A program made the translations under genes and the position numbers. A stretch of 64,000 nucleotides of DNA from contig JAHBXW010000012.1 in the NCBI GenBank assembly GCA_019636235.1, positions 1 through 64,000 of the forward strand, read 5' to 3'. Below are positions 27,512 through 37,270 of this stretch, piece after piece (positions within the stretch are counted from its first letter, which is position 1; each line of letters starts with the position of its first letter). The notes beneath the pieces were generated by a model that was given only the letters and a program-made list of their open reading frames with translations, did no database searches and was not told the origin of the DNA. This stretch comes from Planctomyces sp. (GTDB lineage: Bacteria; Planctomycetota; Planctomycetia; Planctomycetales; Planctomycetaceae).

Positions 27512-30500
27512 TTACTCGTCGGAGGTCGCGGCGTCAGCGGCGGAGTTCGGCTCGGTCGTCGCTGTCGGCGCGGGCTGAGCCTTCTGCTCGGAACCAGCGA
27601 TGGCCGCCGCATCAGCCGCGGGATCGTACGTCGGGATCTCCCCCGACGACTCCAGGCCGCTGTCCCGCTGAACTTCCTTCAGCTTGCGCAGCTTCAGACC
27701 GCTCAGGAAGATGTGCAATCCGACGCCGCCCGCGACGATCAGCGCGATGACTCCCTCGCGGAGGTACGAGCGGTTGCTCCACAGCCCGGCTGTCAGCAGT
27801 ACGATGGCAACGACGCCGATCAGCGCGGCGATCACCGACGTCAACTGCAGCCCGGACTTGAGCTCGGCCGACTTGTGTTTGGCGACGGCGGCCCGGGCCT
27901 GCTTGTTCGCCAGTTCGCGGAAGGAACTCAGGTTGGCCCGCAGCGCGACCTTCTCCTCTTCGTTCAGTCGTCGCGGCTGCCGCTGCGCACGGGCCTCCTC
28001 GTCCTCCTGCGGCTCGGGCTCGTGCGTGGCAACGGGAGCGACGGGCGCGGCCTTGGGCGCCGGCGCCTCGGGCGTGCGACCGAGAATTCGATTCAGGTAG
28101 GCCGACATCACCTCCTGGTGGTCGGCTTCGTTGTGATGTTCCTCGCCGAACTTGCCGGCCTCCGAGTACGCGCCGAACCCGTCCGCGGCATCGGCGGGCT
28201 GTTCGAATGTCTGGTCCTCGAACGCCTGCTCTTCAACGGCGTGTTCCTCAGAGTCCGCAACTTCGGCGTCGAGACGCTCCTCGGAAATGGATTCGGCGTC
28301 GTAGCCGACTTCCGCTTCCACTCCGGCCTCGACCTGGGCATCGGCATCGGCCGACTGGTTTATGTCGTCGTCCGCGATGACCGCCTGGCCCTCATCCCAT
28401 TGCTGCTCGTCCCAGCGGACGTCGCCGGAGATGGCTGCGTCCTCATGGTGCGCGGCTTCTTCGTGACCGTGCCAATGATCCGCGGGTTCCTCGGCTTCGG
28501 CGTCGTATTGGTACGGCGACTCTTCCAGCTCCCGGCGGGCCGCCTCATCGCGCTGGAACCCGAACATCTCCGCGAGCTGAGCCCGCAGCCGCAGGACCTC
28601 CGCTTCCGGCGACTCCTCCTCGAACGCGGCATGAGCGTCGGATTCGCAGGCGTCCTGGTTGTACGCGCCGCTGTCGCCGTGAATCGCGTCGGCGTCATAT
28701 TCGACGGCCGACTCGGCCCCATACCCCGCCTCCGGCGCGTCAGCCTGCCAGTGCTCGTCCAATGACGATTCCCCGGCGGCGCCGTAACCACGGGCCGACT
28801 CGTACGCATCAGGGTTGTCTTCGTACGGGCGATCGTCGACGGACGCGCCCGAATCATAAACGTGCTGGGGCGCCGGGGCGGCGGGCATGGAACGCAGCTC
28901 TTCGACGCGCTCCTCCAGCCGCCGCCACTCGGTCTCCAGCGCCATGCGGTCGCGCAGCAGCAGGTCGTGCTCCGAGTCCCACGTGTCGCGAGCGATGCGA
29001 TACGCTTCGCGCTCGTCCGTCAGTTGTTGCGTCAGCGCGGCGACCATCTCCTCGAGTTCATCAAGTTTGCCGGAGACATCCGCTTCGACGGAGCCGCGGT
29101 CTCCGAGATCGGCCGTCAACGACGGATCGATGAGCGGACTTGCCTGGGAGATCCCAGCCAGTTCGTCCCGCAACCGCCCGGCTTCCTCGTCCGCCGCCGC
29201 CGTTCGGGCCTGCCATGCCTCAAGCTGAGTCCGCAGCCCATCCGCCTGATCACGTTCCCGGGCCAGTTCCAGGCGAAGCTGATCGGCAGCCTGGACCAGT
29301 TCCGACTCACGCTCCTCGATCGCCGCGAACCGGTTGGCGTGCACGGTCTCGTCGGATTCGATTCGCCGCAGTTCAGCCTCGCGGTCCGCCAGCGCGGCCG
29401 ATTCGGCGGCGAGTTCGGCGATCCGCTGTTCGAGCGCCGCCGATCGTTCAGCGAACAATGCTTCGCCGGCGGCAAGCGCCTCTTCGCGACGAGCCAAATC
29501 GACGCGGATCGACTCGATCGCGGACGAACGCCCGTCAACATCCGCGGCCTCGGATTCCAGTTCGCGCCGGCGCTCCAGCAGCTCGCGGCGCTGGTCCTCC
29601 AGCGCGGACAGTTGTTCCAGGACCGCGCTGTTCTGTTCCGACGCCGACGACTCGCAGATCGCAATCGCGTCGACGCGCGCGGCGAGTTCCCGCTCAAGTT
29701 CCGTCAGCCGCTGACGATCCTGGTCCAGCGCCCCGCGCGATTGCTCCAGCTCGCGCCGGGCTTCCGCCAGTTCCGCCCGTTGCTGGTCCATCGCGCTGCG
29801 GCCATCCGCAAGCTCTGCAGCGCGCGCCTGCAGCTCCCGTTCGATCTGATCCAGCCGTTCGCGATCCGCGTCGAGCGCCGCAATCCGACGGGCAATGTCC
29901 GCGGACTGACTCGCGATGTCCTCCGCGCGTTGTTCGAGGTCGGCCGACTGACGCCCCAGTTCGGCGGCCCGCTGGTCCAGCAGAGCAGCGCGTTCGCTCA
30001 ACTCCGCGGCTCGACGGTCCAGCTCTTCCGACTGCCGTTCCGCGTCCGCCTGCCGGGCGTCAATTTCCGCAGCCCAATTGGCGATGTCCGCCTCCAGCGC
30101 GTCAACCGCGGACGCCCGCGCCGTCAGTCCCCGTTCCCATTCGGTCAAACGCCGGGCCTCCGCGTCGCAATGCGCGTTCCGCATGTCGATGGCGCTGGCC
30201 TCGCGGATGTACGTCGACTCCTTCTCCTCCAGTTCAGCGAGCCGTCGCCCGATCCAGTCCCGCTGGCCCAGGCACGCCTCTTCCTGGCCCGCAATGGCGG
30301 CTTCCCGCTCGGCGATCTGGCTCTGCAGCTCTTCAAGGCGCGCCCGCTCCTCGCGAATCGCGGCCTGTTCAGATTCCATCGCCGAGGCGCGTTCCGCGAC
30401 GTCGGCGGATTGACGATCCAGTTCCGCGGTCCGCGCTTCGAGGTCCGACCGCCGCTGCTCCAAGTCCAGCAACCGCGCCGCAAGTTCCGCCGACCGGGAG

Positions 30501-32686
30501 TCCGCTGTTTCCGCCTCGGCAGCCAGCGACGCGGCCCGCTCCGTGAAATCGGCGGCCAGTATCGTCACCCGGTCCGATTCCGCGCGAACCGCCTCCTCCC
30601 GTGCGACCAGCTCGTCCGCACGCCGCGCCAGCTCGGCCGACGTCGCATCCAGCGCCGCCGCCTGATTCCTCAGTTGCTCACGCTCAGACTCCAGCTCCAG
30701 CGATTGCTGAACCAGCTCGGCCCGCCGATCGGCGATGGCGACTTCGCTGGCGGCCACTCCTTCCGACCGGCCCGTCAGTTCCTGTTCGTAAACCGTCAGT
30801 CGCACGTCGACGGCATCCAGGGCGGCCGCCCGCTCATCCAGCGCCGCCGACTGCCGCAACAGTTCGACCGACTGCTCGTCGATTTCCGCGCCCCGGGCCG
30901 CAATCCCGGCCGACTCAGAAGCCATCTGCTCCCGGAGCGCCGCCAGCGACGCCTGCTCCTGCGAGAACGACAGTCGCTCCAGCTCAAGCGCTTCCCGCTC
31001 GCGCCGCAGTTCCTCGGCCTGCTGATTCCAAGCATCCTGCGTCGCCTGCGTTTCGGCGTCGCGCCGCTCCTGCTCCTCATGAAACCGGATTTCGGCGGAG
31101 ATCAGAGTCTGCTCCCGATCGGCGATGCTCGCCTCCCGGGCCTCCAGTCCCTGCAGCCGGGCTTCCACCTGCTGCAGCGCCTCCTCCAGCGACCGCGATT
31201 GCAACTCCCACTCCCGCCGCCGTTCGGCGAGAGACTCTTCGGCCTGCGTCGCGGAGGCGCAGCGCTGTTCAGCGTCGCGGATTCTGGCTTCGTTTTCCAG
31301 CCGCTGAACGTCGAGGTCCCGCCGCTCGCCCTCCAATGCGACGCGTTCTGTCTCCAGTTCCGCTCGCACAGCCGCCAGCGACTCCCGTTCGCTGCGGGCC
31401 TGCTCGGCGCAGGCGCCGTCCGTCGCGATCCGTGTTTGCGACCAGGCGTCCCGCTCGCCCACGAAACTCGCCATCGATTCCTGCAACTCCGCCTCCTGGC
31501 GGCGCAGCTCCTCCAGCTGTTGTTCCAAAGACAGCCCGCGTTCCTCGAGTTCCGCGGCGCGCTGCTCGATCCGCGCCTGGCGGGCGTCGAGTTCCTGAAA
31601 TCGTTCCGCGATCCGGCTCCGCTCTTCGTCGAGTTGAGCGTTCCGCTCGGCGACTGCCTGGCGCACCCGCTCCGTCGAGTCCTGTTCTTCGCGCAGCCGC
31701 TCCTGATCGGCCCGCAGGGCCTCGCGCAAACGGTTCAGTTCGTCGGACTGCGACTGAATGCCCGCGCGCTCCGCATCGAGTGCGGCGGTCTGCTCGGCGA
31801 CTTCCCGGCGCAGCCGTTCGGAGGCCTCGCGGTCGCCGCGAATGCGATCCTGATCGGCATGCAGGGCATCCCGCAGCCGCTGCAGCTCATCCGCTCGGGC
31901 CTGCACCCCCGCCCGATGCGCATCGAGGCCCCGCTGCTGCTCGTCCAGCCCGCTGCGGATCCGGTCGAGTTCGCGGCGATCCTCTTCGAGCGACTGCCGT
32001 CGGACATCAATGCGGGCCGATTCTTCCAGTTGACGACGCTCACGCTCCTGCGAACGCGCCTCCCGCCCCGTCAGCTCGCCGAGGTGTCGCAGCAGCTCGC
32101 CGTTCAAATCTCCCAGCAGGCTCTCACGCCGACGAAACGACTGTTCGGCGGCGCGCAGCGCGGACTGATCCACGGGCTGCAGCGCCGGGGCGTCGCTGCC
32201 CTCGAACGGCGGCATCCGCGATTGCGATTCCAGACCCGCCAGCTGGTGTTGCGTCGCGGCGAGCGCCTCCCGCAGCGACGACTGAATGGCCGCCTGCCGG
32301 AGAAGTTCGTCGACATCTCCGGAGCTGGTCCGGGCTCGGCCCTGGACGAACCGCGCGGTCCGCACGTTGAATTCGATCGGTCCGATCGTCAGCCGGTCGC
32401 CTGACCGGAGCGGCGCTTCGCGGACGAGTCCGTCATTGATCCAGGTGAACCGGGATGACGCCCGTACAACGGCGCCCGCTTTGCGAACGATGATGACGCA
32501 GTGCCGGGGCTCGATGCCCGGCACCGGCAACTGGATGTCGCAGGCGGGATCCGAGCCGATTTCGTAACGGCCGGGCATCAGCCTCAATGTCTCGCGCCCT
32601 GACCCCTGCCGGGCGGGCTTGAGGATGAGGCCGCGATCGCTGCGCCCCGACTTGCGGGGACGGGCCAGTTCGGCTGAACGCTCCAT
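27512..32686 (-). CDS. Giant FHA-domain, coiled-coil, membrane-anchored protein
   Basis: 1,724 residues. Residues about 35-110 form an FHA domain (GRYEIGSDPACDIQL, then EPRHCVI), which in known cases binds phosphothreonine peptides. About residues 150-1,280 are a nearly unbroken coiled coil rich in Glu, Arg, Ala and Gln with recurring AELxxR heptads. About 1,290-1,560 is an acidic, Tyr/Asp/His-rich, probably disordered linker. A second basic helix (EEEKVALRANLSSFREL) precedes two membrane helices at about 1,613-1,635 and 1,645-1,662, then a short Ala/Pro tail. The layout suggests a rod anchored in the membrane with the phospho-binding head far away. It has its own transcription unit. I know no characterised homologue; a structural or cell-organising role is inference. 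Confidence 0.85.
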   Translation of the reverse strand: MERSAELARPRKSGRSDRGLILKPARQGSGRETLRLMPGRYEIGSDPACDIQLPVPGIEPRHCVIIVRKAGAVVRASSRFTWINDGLVREAPLRSGDRLTIGPIEFNVRTARFVQGRARTSSGDVDELLRQAAIQSSLREALAATQHQLAGLESQSRMPPFEGSDAPALQPVDQSALRAAEQSFRRRESLLGDLNGELLRHLGELTGREARSQERERRQLEESARIDVRRQSLEEDRRELDRIRSGLDEQQRGLDAHRAGVQARADELQRLRDALHADQDRIRGDREASERLRREVAEQTAALDAERAGIQSQSDELNRLREALRADQERLREEQDSTERVRQAVAERNAQLDEERSRIAERFQELDARQARIEQRAAELEERGLSLEQQLEELRRQEAELQESMASFVGERDAWSQTRIATDGACAEQARSERESLAAVRAELETERVALEGERRDLDVQRLENEARIRDAEQRCASATQAEESLAERRREWELQSRSLEEALQQVEARLQGLEAREASIADREQTLISAEIRFHEEQERRDAETQATQDAWNQQAEELRREREALELERLSFSQEQASLAALREQMASESAGIAARGAEIDEQSVELLRQSAALDERAAALDAVDVRLTVYEQELTGRSEGVAASEVAIADRRAELVQQSLELESEREQLRNQAAALDATSAELARRADELVAREEAVRAESDRVTILAADFTERAASLAAEAETADSRSAELAARLLDLEQRRSDLEARTAELDRQSADVAERASAMESEQAAIREERARLEELQSQIAEREAAIAGQEEACLGQRDWIGRRLAELEEKESTYIREASAIDMRNAHCDAEARRLTEWERGLTARASAVDALEADIANWAAEIDARQADAERQSEELDRRAAELSERAALLDQRAAELGRQSADLEQRAEDIASQSADIARRIAALDADRERLDQIERELQARAAELADGRSAMDQQRAELAEARRELEQSRGALDQDRQRLTELERELAARVDAIAICESSASEQNSAVLEQLSALEDQRRELLERRRELESEAADVDGRSSAIESIRVDLARREEALAAGEALFAERSAALEQRIAELAAESAALADREAELRRIESDETVHANRFAAIEERESELVQAADQLRLELARERDQADGLRTQLEAWQARTAAADEEAGRLRDELAGISQASPLIDPSLTADLGDRGSVEADVSGKLDELEEMVAALTQQLTDEREAYRIARDTWDSEHDLLLRDRMALETEWRRLEERVEELRSMPAAPAPQHVYDSGASVDDRPYEDNPDAYESARGYGAAGESSLDEHWQADAPEAGYGAESAVEYDADAIHGDSGAYNQDACESDAHAAFEEESPEAEVLRLRAQLAEMFGFQRDEAARRELEESPYQYDAEAEEPADHWHGHEEAAHHEDAAISGDVRWDEQQWDEGQAVIADDDINQSADADAQVEAGVEAEVGYDAESISEERLDAEVADSEEHAVEEQAFEDQTFEQPADAADGFGAYSEAGKFGEEHHNEADHQEVMSAYLNRILGRTPEAPAPKAAPVAPVATHEPEPQEDEEARAQRQPRRLNEEEKVALRANLSSFRELANKQARAAVAKHKSAELKSGLQLTSVIAALIGVVAIVLLTAGLWSNRSYLREGVIALIVAGGVGLHIFLSGLKLRKLKEVQRDSGLESSGEIPTYDPAADAAAIAGSEQKAQPAPTATTEPNSAADAATSDE

Positions 32687-33264
32687 GATGCTCGTATCCC
32701 TCGAGGGGTGCGGAGGCCGATTCGCGAATCCGCGGACTTCAGACGCTGAAGCCCTGCGCCGTCCGGACCCGGACTGTGCGCGCGGAATCCCGCCTCCGAG
32801 GGTACGTAGCTCACCCTGCCGGGAGGGTCAAAACGCGTTCCCGGCCGCGTCCCCCTTTTTCAACGAAACGGCAGAGCATGCGCCGCCGGTCCGGTCTTCC
32901 ATGCGGCGCCCGGCGCGCAAGGAATCGAGAGTGGCGCGTGCGCCGAATTCACGGGTTGTCCCGGCCCTGCGACATCCCCGGGGCCGCGTCCGCTGAAGCC
33001 CCCGAGCAAGGCCGGAATCGGGCGAAAGCAAAACGCCCGTCGCCGCGGCCTCGCCGACGCTCGCGCCGCCGTCTCAACCGGAACGGCAGCGCGTCGTCTG
33101 GAAAGGTCGCGGCGACGCGGTGCAGCAATCGCCCCCGGAAATGCCCAGCGTGGGTGACTGCACCTGGCGAAAAACGCGATCCGGCCTCACGCCGCCCATC
33201 CGTACGCGAACCGCGATAGCGGTCCGCGGGCCCTGGGAGCGGCGGGGCCGTCAGCCAGTCGGCC
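32687..33264. other. 578-base gap upstream of the FHA gene
   Basis: No frame here has family features. The interval should hold the FHA promoter and the end of the Tat-protein transcript. The visible structure is an imperfect 13-bp inverted repeat, 33038-33050 with 33105-33117 (CGTCGCCGCGGCC against GGTCGCGGCGACG, one G-T pair), enclosing 54 bases. Confidence 0.4.
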
Positions 33265-33936
33265 TCATTTCTTGACAGGCGCCTGAAACTTCGAATCGTT
33301 GGCGGCGGCCCGGGTCGCATTGGCCGAAGGCGAGGCCGGATTCGCCGGCCCGGCCGCATTGGCCGGCGCAGCGGCGTCCGCGGTGGCGCCTGCCGCCGGA
33401 GCGGCCGTCGCATTCCAGCCCGCGACGGACCACGTGGGATACGTCTCGACGACCGTCGTCCCCAGGTCCTGCAAAATCATCTTGAACTTCGCAGAAGTCA
33501 TATCCTCATTCGCCACGACGCGCTGCAGCACGAACCGGCGATTGTTCGGGATGTATGCGAAGAACTTTCCGCTGCCCAGCTTGTCGTTCTCGGCGAGCAG
33601 CCGCAGCAAAGCCGTTCGCGGCACGTCGGCGGCCGCTTTCGGGCATTCGTCGAGCCAGGCCATGACCCAGACCGACTGCGCGTCCTGGCTGAGGACGGCC
33701 GACATGGACAGCTCCCACTTCTGCTCATCGAGCGTCGCGGCGAAGGCGAAGTCATAGCGCTGCTGCTGCTTGTCGGGCTTGAGTCCGATCGCCTGCAGCA
33801 GTTCGCCAAGCTGGTCCTCGTTAATGGCGCCGGGCGCGGGGGCCGTGGCTTCCTGCGCTTTGAGCGTCGTCGCTCCCAGCAATCCCGCCGCCGCTCCCGC
33901 CAACACGCCTCGACGAGTGAAAGCCATCTGTGACAC
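33265..33936 (-). CDS. Tat-exported protein of unknown function
   Basis: 223 residues. The start MSQMAFTRRGVLAGAAAGLL is a twin-arginine signal. Residues about 35-165 look like one alpha/beta domain (DQLGELLQAIGLKP, YDFAFAATLDEQKWELSMSAVL, MILQDLGTTV), loosely like the YbjN/secretion-chaperone fold, but I cannot make that firm. The last ~55 residues are Ala/Pro/Asn-rich and low-complexity, ending KFQAPVKK. It is the last gene of the leftward run beginning at rluB, 94 bases after the Nudix gene, and may have its own promoter. Confidence 0.7.
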   Translation of the reverse strand: MSQMAFTRRGVLAGAAAGLLGATTLKAQEATAPAPGAINEDQLGELLQAIGLKPDKQQQRYDFAFAATLDEQKWELSMSAVLSQDAQSVWVMAWLDECPKAAADVPRTALLRLLAENDKLGSGKFFAYIPNNRRFVLQRVVANEDMTSAKFKMILQDLGTTVVETYPTWSVAGWNATAAPAAGATADAAAPANAAGPANPASPSANATRAAANDSKFQAPVKK

Positions 33937-34030
33937 TCCTTTGTCAATCGTCGCCTGTTGCCGCTGCGCGCAGCGGCATTTCCGCCGACCAGCGCCCCTC
34001 GCGAGGCGTTCCGGACGACGCCGCCCGGCG

Positions 34031-34684
34031 CTACTCCTGTGCGCCGGCGCGGTTCAGGTAATCCAGGCAAATCTGCGACCACGTTTCGAACTGGCCGCTG
34101 TCGCGCGCCAGTTCTGACGGTTCTGCGAATCCTGAGAGTATAATCGACTCTTCCCGGGGCCGAACTTGCGGCGCTTCAAGCTCAAAAACGTGGACCACCC
34201 CCAGGTGCACGCGCCCGACGTCTGTCGCGTCGTCGTTGATCAGGCCCACGCAACGCTCAGTCCAGGCCGACTCCAGGTGCACTTCCTCCTGGATTTCCCG
34301 CCACATCGCCTCGCGGTAGACGTCCGAGCCGCCGTCCCGGTCGACGCTTGAAATGTGACCGCCGATTCCCACCGACCGCTTGCTGCGCAGCCGTCCGTCG
34401 CCCTGCAGCTTGCCGCGCGTGTAATGGAACACCCGCCCCTGCCAGCGGAAAATGCAGTACGGGATCAACTGCTTGAACGACGGATCCTCTTCGACCTCGT
34501 GCCGCGGGCGGTAGCTCGTGTAGGCCGGGTCCAGCAGCGACTTCAGATAGGGCTCGATGTTCGGCTGGAAGCCCTGAAAGTGCCCGAGGTCGTGGAACAG
34601 CGACGTCGGGACGACGAGCACCTGCTCGAGGGACGTGGACGCGGGGTCGGCCGCGCCAGCTTCACGTGCGGAGGCTTCACTCAC
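34031..34684 (-). CDS. Nudix-family hydrolase-like protein
   Basis: 217 residues from GTG 34684; this start has AAGGA about 9 bases upstream and avoids overlapping trpC, unlike the frame's first start at 34765. The Nudix box is recognisable as [10 protein letters not shown] with a short insert, then [13 protein letters not shown], i.e. the RE-x2-EE metal-binding core. An N-terminal region ([17 protein letters not shown]) of about 90 residues precedes it. Nudix enzymes cleave nucleoside diphosphate derivatives; the substrate is unknown. It follows trpC by 13 bases. Confidence 0.8.
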   Translation of the reverse strand: MSEASAREAGAADPASTSLEQVLVVPTSLFHDLGHFQGFQPNIEPYLKSLLDPAYTSYRPRHEVEEDPSFKQLIPYCIFRWQGRVFHYTRGKLQGDGRLRSKRSVGIGGHISSVDRDGGSDVYREAMWREIQEEVHLESAWTERCVGLINDDATDVGRVHLGVVHVFELEAPQVRPREESIILSGFAEPSELARDSGQFETWSQICLDYLNRAGAQE

Positions 34685-34697
34685 AGGGGGAGATCCT

Positions 34698-35501
34698 TCA
34701 GGCAGGGGAATCCGTTCGGCGTCCGGCCAGCAGCGCAGCGGCCGCCCGGCCGATGTCCGGCTCACGCATCAGCGATTCGCCGACGAGCATCGCATCGATG
34801 CCGGCGACCCGCAACCGCTCCACGTCCGCCGCGGTCCGAATCCCGCTTTCCGCAATAAACACCACCTCCGCCGGCGTCTTCGGACGCAGCGCGATCGCAT
34901 GCCCCAGGTCCGTCACGAACGACCGCAGGTCCCGGTTGTTGACACCCACCAGTTCCGGACCCAGCGCCAGCACGCGGTCCAGATGCCGCTCCTCGTACAG
35001 CTCCACCAGCGACTGCATCCCCCAGCCGCGAATCGCGCTGTCCAGCTTCGCCAGCTCCTGTCCCGGCAGGCATTCCGCGATCAATAGCACGGCGTCGGCC
35101 CCCGCAGCCCGGGCCTCCACGACCTGGTATTCGTCCAGAATGAAGTCCTTGCGAAGCACGGGCAGATCGACGGCGGCCCGGATCGACCGCAGGAAATCCA
35201 GATGCCCCTGAAAGAACCGTTCGTCGGTCAGCACGCTGAGGCAGGTCGCCCCATGGTCCGCGTAGATCCGCGCGATCGCGACCGGATCGAAGTCCTCGCG
35301 GATGACGCCGGCGGACGGCGACGCCTTCTTCACTTCGGCGATCAGCGCGACCGGCCCGGCGGTCCGCAGCGCGCCCGCGAAGTTCCGCGGCGGAGGCGCC
35401 GCATGCGCCTGCCGCTTGAGTTCATCGAGCGATGTCCGCGCGCAAGCCGCGGAAATCTCCTCGCGCTTGTGTTCGACGATCTGCTGGAGAATGTCGGCCA
35501 A
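34698..35501 (-). CDS. trpC: Indole-3-glycerol phosphate synthase
   Basis: 267 residues from TTG 35501, chosen because AAGG lies 9 bases upstream and the product then starts as TrpC does ([16 protein letters not shown]). A TTG at 35531 gives 10 more residues. It closes the indole ring in tryptophan synthesis. Motifs: [14 protein letters not shown] with the catalytic Lys, [34 protein letters not shown] and IAESGI. It is the free-standing form with no TrpF domain. It sits between an ECF sigma gene and a Nudix gene rather than in a trp operon. Confidence 0.95.
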   Translation of the reverse strand: MADILQQIVEHKREEISAACARTSLDELKRQAHAAPPPRNFAGALRTAGPVALIAEVKKASPSAGVIREDFDPVAIARIYADHGATCLSVLTDERFFQGHLDFLRSIRAAVDLPVLRKDFILDEYQVVEARAAGADAVLLIAECLPGQELAKLDSAIRGWGMQSLVELYEERHLDRVLALGPELVGVNNRDLRSFVTDLGHAIALRPKTPAEVVFIAESGIRTAADVERLRVAGIDAMLVGESLMREPDIGRAAAALLAGRRTDSPA

Positions 35502-35533
35502 ATTCAAACCGCCTTCAGGGGGAATCCACAAAT

Positions 35534-36178
35534 TCAGTCGTCGGCGCCGGCGAAGTCCTCGCCGGAGGCCAGCAGCTGTTCGAGCTTTTGAATCGCACGC
35601 GTCCAGAGCATCTGGACCGCGGGCCGCGTCCGGCCCATCCGTTCGGCGATCTCCTCAAACGGCAGCCGCTGCAGGTTGCGGAGAATAATGACTTCCTGGT
35701 GGTCGGGCGACAGCCGCGCGATCGCATCCGCGACGGCGATTTCCCGTTCGCGGGCCGAAACGAGCTGACTGGGCGTCGCCTCGTCCGCGGCCGGCTCCGC
35801 GAAGAACGACCCCGAATCGTCCCCCGGGGACAGCGACCGCTCGATCGCCCCCCCGCCCCGCTTCTCGGTCCGCAACTGACGAATGAAGTCCTGTGCGTTG
35901 TGAGTCAGGATCTGACGCAGCCACGCCAGCCACTCCCCCTCGCTGCGCCCCTGAAAATTCTGAAACCCGCGATACGCTTCGAGCAGCGTCTGCTGGACGA
36001 GGTCCGACGCGTCAACTTTGGTGCGCATCCAGCTTTCGACCTGCGCCCGCGCGACCAGCGCGATGTAGTTGCGGCACTTCGCGAACAGCTCCTCCTGCGC
36101 GGCGATGTCCCCCTGGCGGGCGCGGTCCAGCAGCGGTCGGAGAACGGAGGCCTGCGATTCGTCGGAATGGTCGCTCAT
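35534..36178 (-). CDS. ECF-type RNA polymerase sigma factor, planctomycete subfamily
   Basis: 214 residues. Region 2 is clear (DASDLVQQTLLEAYRGFQNF, then EGEWLAWLRQIL), as is region 4 with its helix-turn-helix (LSPDHQEVIILRNLQRL, FEEIAERMGRTRPAVQML). The ~45-residue linker between them contains a run of acidic and Gly/Ser residues. The wording of region 2 matches the Planctomycetaceae-specific sigma-70 subfamily. No anti-sigma factor gene is adjacent; neighbours are rluB (18 bases upstream) and trpC. Its regulon is unknown. Confidence 0.9.
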   Translation of the reverse strand: MSDHSDESQASVLRPLLDRARQGDIAAQEELFAKCRNYIALVARAQVESWMRTKVDASDLVQQTLLEAYRGFQNFQGRSEGEWLAWLRQILTHNAQDFIRQLRTEKRGGGAIERSLSPGDDSGSFFAEPAADEATPSQLVSAREREIAVADAIARLSPDHQEVIILRNLQRLPFEEIAERMGRTRPAVQMLWTRAIQKLEQLLASGEDFAGADD

Positions 36179-36196
36179 TGACGGGCGCTCCCGATC

Positions 36197-37174
36197 TCAA
36201 CGGCGCGGCCGACGCGACGGCTTTTTGCGAGGCCCGCCGCCCGGCCGGCCCGCCGGCTTCCGGAATCCGCCGGAAGGATTCGCCCCCGCCCGTCCGCCGG
36301 GCTGCTTTGCGGGGCGTTTGCCCGGACGCTTTCCAGGACTGCGGCCGGGCCCCTTGTCCGCCGGCCTCCGACCGCCTGGTTTGCGCGGCGCGCGACGCGC
36401 CTCTCCCCCCCGCTCGACCATGCCATGCAGGTCCGCCAGTTCCCGAACCGTCAGGGGACGGAACTCTCCCATGTTCAACCGGCCCAGCCGGATCGGGCCG
36501 AACGCCATCCGCGTCAGCTTCAACACCTTGTGCCCGACCCGCGCGAACAGCCGCCGCAGCTCCCGGTTGTGTCCCTCCGACAGCACGACCTCCAGCCACG
36601 CGCTCTGTCCAACCTTCTTCAGCGTCTTGACCGTCCGCACCCGGAACCGCCCGTCCGAGAAATGCAGCCCCTCCTTGAGCGATTCGTAGACCTCCCGCGT
36701 CGGCACGCCCGCCACCTGCACGTGATACGTCCGGAAGATCTGATTGCGCGGATGCGCCAGCTTCTCCGCCAGGTCTCCGTCGTTCGTCACGAAGATCAGG
36801 CCCGTGCTGTTCTCGTCCAGGCGCCCGACGGTGAACATCCGCGGCCCCCCGGGGGGCATCAAGTCCAGCACCCTGCGCCGGCCGGCCGGATCGCGGGCCG
36901 TGCACAGATAACCGGGGGGCTTGTTGAGCGCGTAGTAGCGTTTCCGCTCCATCCGCAGCCGCTCGCCGTCGAGCAGGATCTTCTGAGCCGACGGGTCGAC
37001 CGTGGCGCCCAACTGATCCACGGTCACGCCGTCCACTGTCACGCGGCCATCCGTGATCAATTCCTCGCAGGCGCGGCGCGAGCCCAGTCCGCAGGCGGCC
37101 AGAAACCGCTGCAGCCGGATTCGCGCGGGCGACGCTTCGGCGGAATCGTCGAGAGGAAGGTCTTCGTCGTTCAA
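36197..37174 (-). CDS. rluB: RluB/RsuA-family rRNA pseudouridine synthase with basic tail
   Basis: 325 residues from TTG 37174; no Shine-Dalgarno is evident, so the start is uncertain by a few codons. An S4 RNA-binding domain (RLQRFLAACGLGSRRACEEL) precedes the synthase domain: YYALNKPPGYLCTARDP, the catalytic Asp in VGRLDENSTGL, and SEGHNRELRRLF. These enzymes isomerise one uridine of large- or small-subunit rRNA; RluB (23S) is the closer match. The last ~75 residues are a Lys/Arg/Gly/Pro tail that would bind RNA non-specifically. It is the first gene of the run that continues with the sigma factor and trpC. Confidence 0.88.
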   Translation of the reverse strand: MNDEDLPLDDSAEASPARIRLQRFLAACGLGSRRACEELITDGRVTVDGVTVDQLGATVDPSAQKILLDGERLRMERKRYYALNKPPGYLCTARDPAGRRRVLDLMPPGGPRMFTVGRLDENSTGLIFVTNDGDLAEKLAHPRNQIFRTYHVQVAGVPTREVYESLKEGLHFSDGRFRVRTVKTLKKVGQSAWLEVVLSEGHNRELRRLFARVGHKVLKLTRMAFGPIRLGRLNMGEFRPLTVRELADLHGMVERGGEARRAPRKPGGRRPADKGPGRSPGKRPGKRPAKQPGGRAGANPSGGFRKPAGRPGGGPRKKPSRRPRR

Positions 37175-37217
37175 GGCTGTCGTCCAGTCATCAGGCCGAC
37201 TCGGCGTCGGCCATCGA

Positions 37218-37236
37218 GTTCAAAACGCTGTTGAAC
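37218..37236. promoter_or_regulatory. Palindrome GTTCAA-N7-TTGAAC at the rluB promoter
   Basis: Perfect 6-bp inverted arms (37218-37223 and 37231-37236) lie immediately downstream of a leftward -10 candidate, where a repressor would block the start of transcription. Operator function is inference. Confidence 0.35.
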
Positions 37237-37239
37237 CAC

Positions 37240-37270
37240 ATGATAGCAGGTTCGCGGCAGGCTCGCGCAA
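37240..37270 (-). promoter_or_regulatory. Candidate promoter of the rluB-led run
   Basis: Reading leftward, TTGCGC (37265-37270) and TATCAT (37240-37245) are separated by 19 bases, a sub-optimal sigma-70 pair. The predicted start is about 60 bases before the rluB TTG. Confidence 0.35.

Noticed and set aside
28862-32404. 1,180-codon open frame on the plus strand, opposite the FHA/coiled-coil gene
   Set aside because: It is a mirror of a strongly periodic, high-GC coiled-coil gene. The product is Arg/Leu/Phe/Pro-rich without any domain, while the minus strand encodes FHA, coils and membrane helices.
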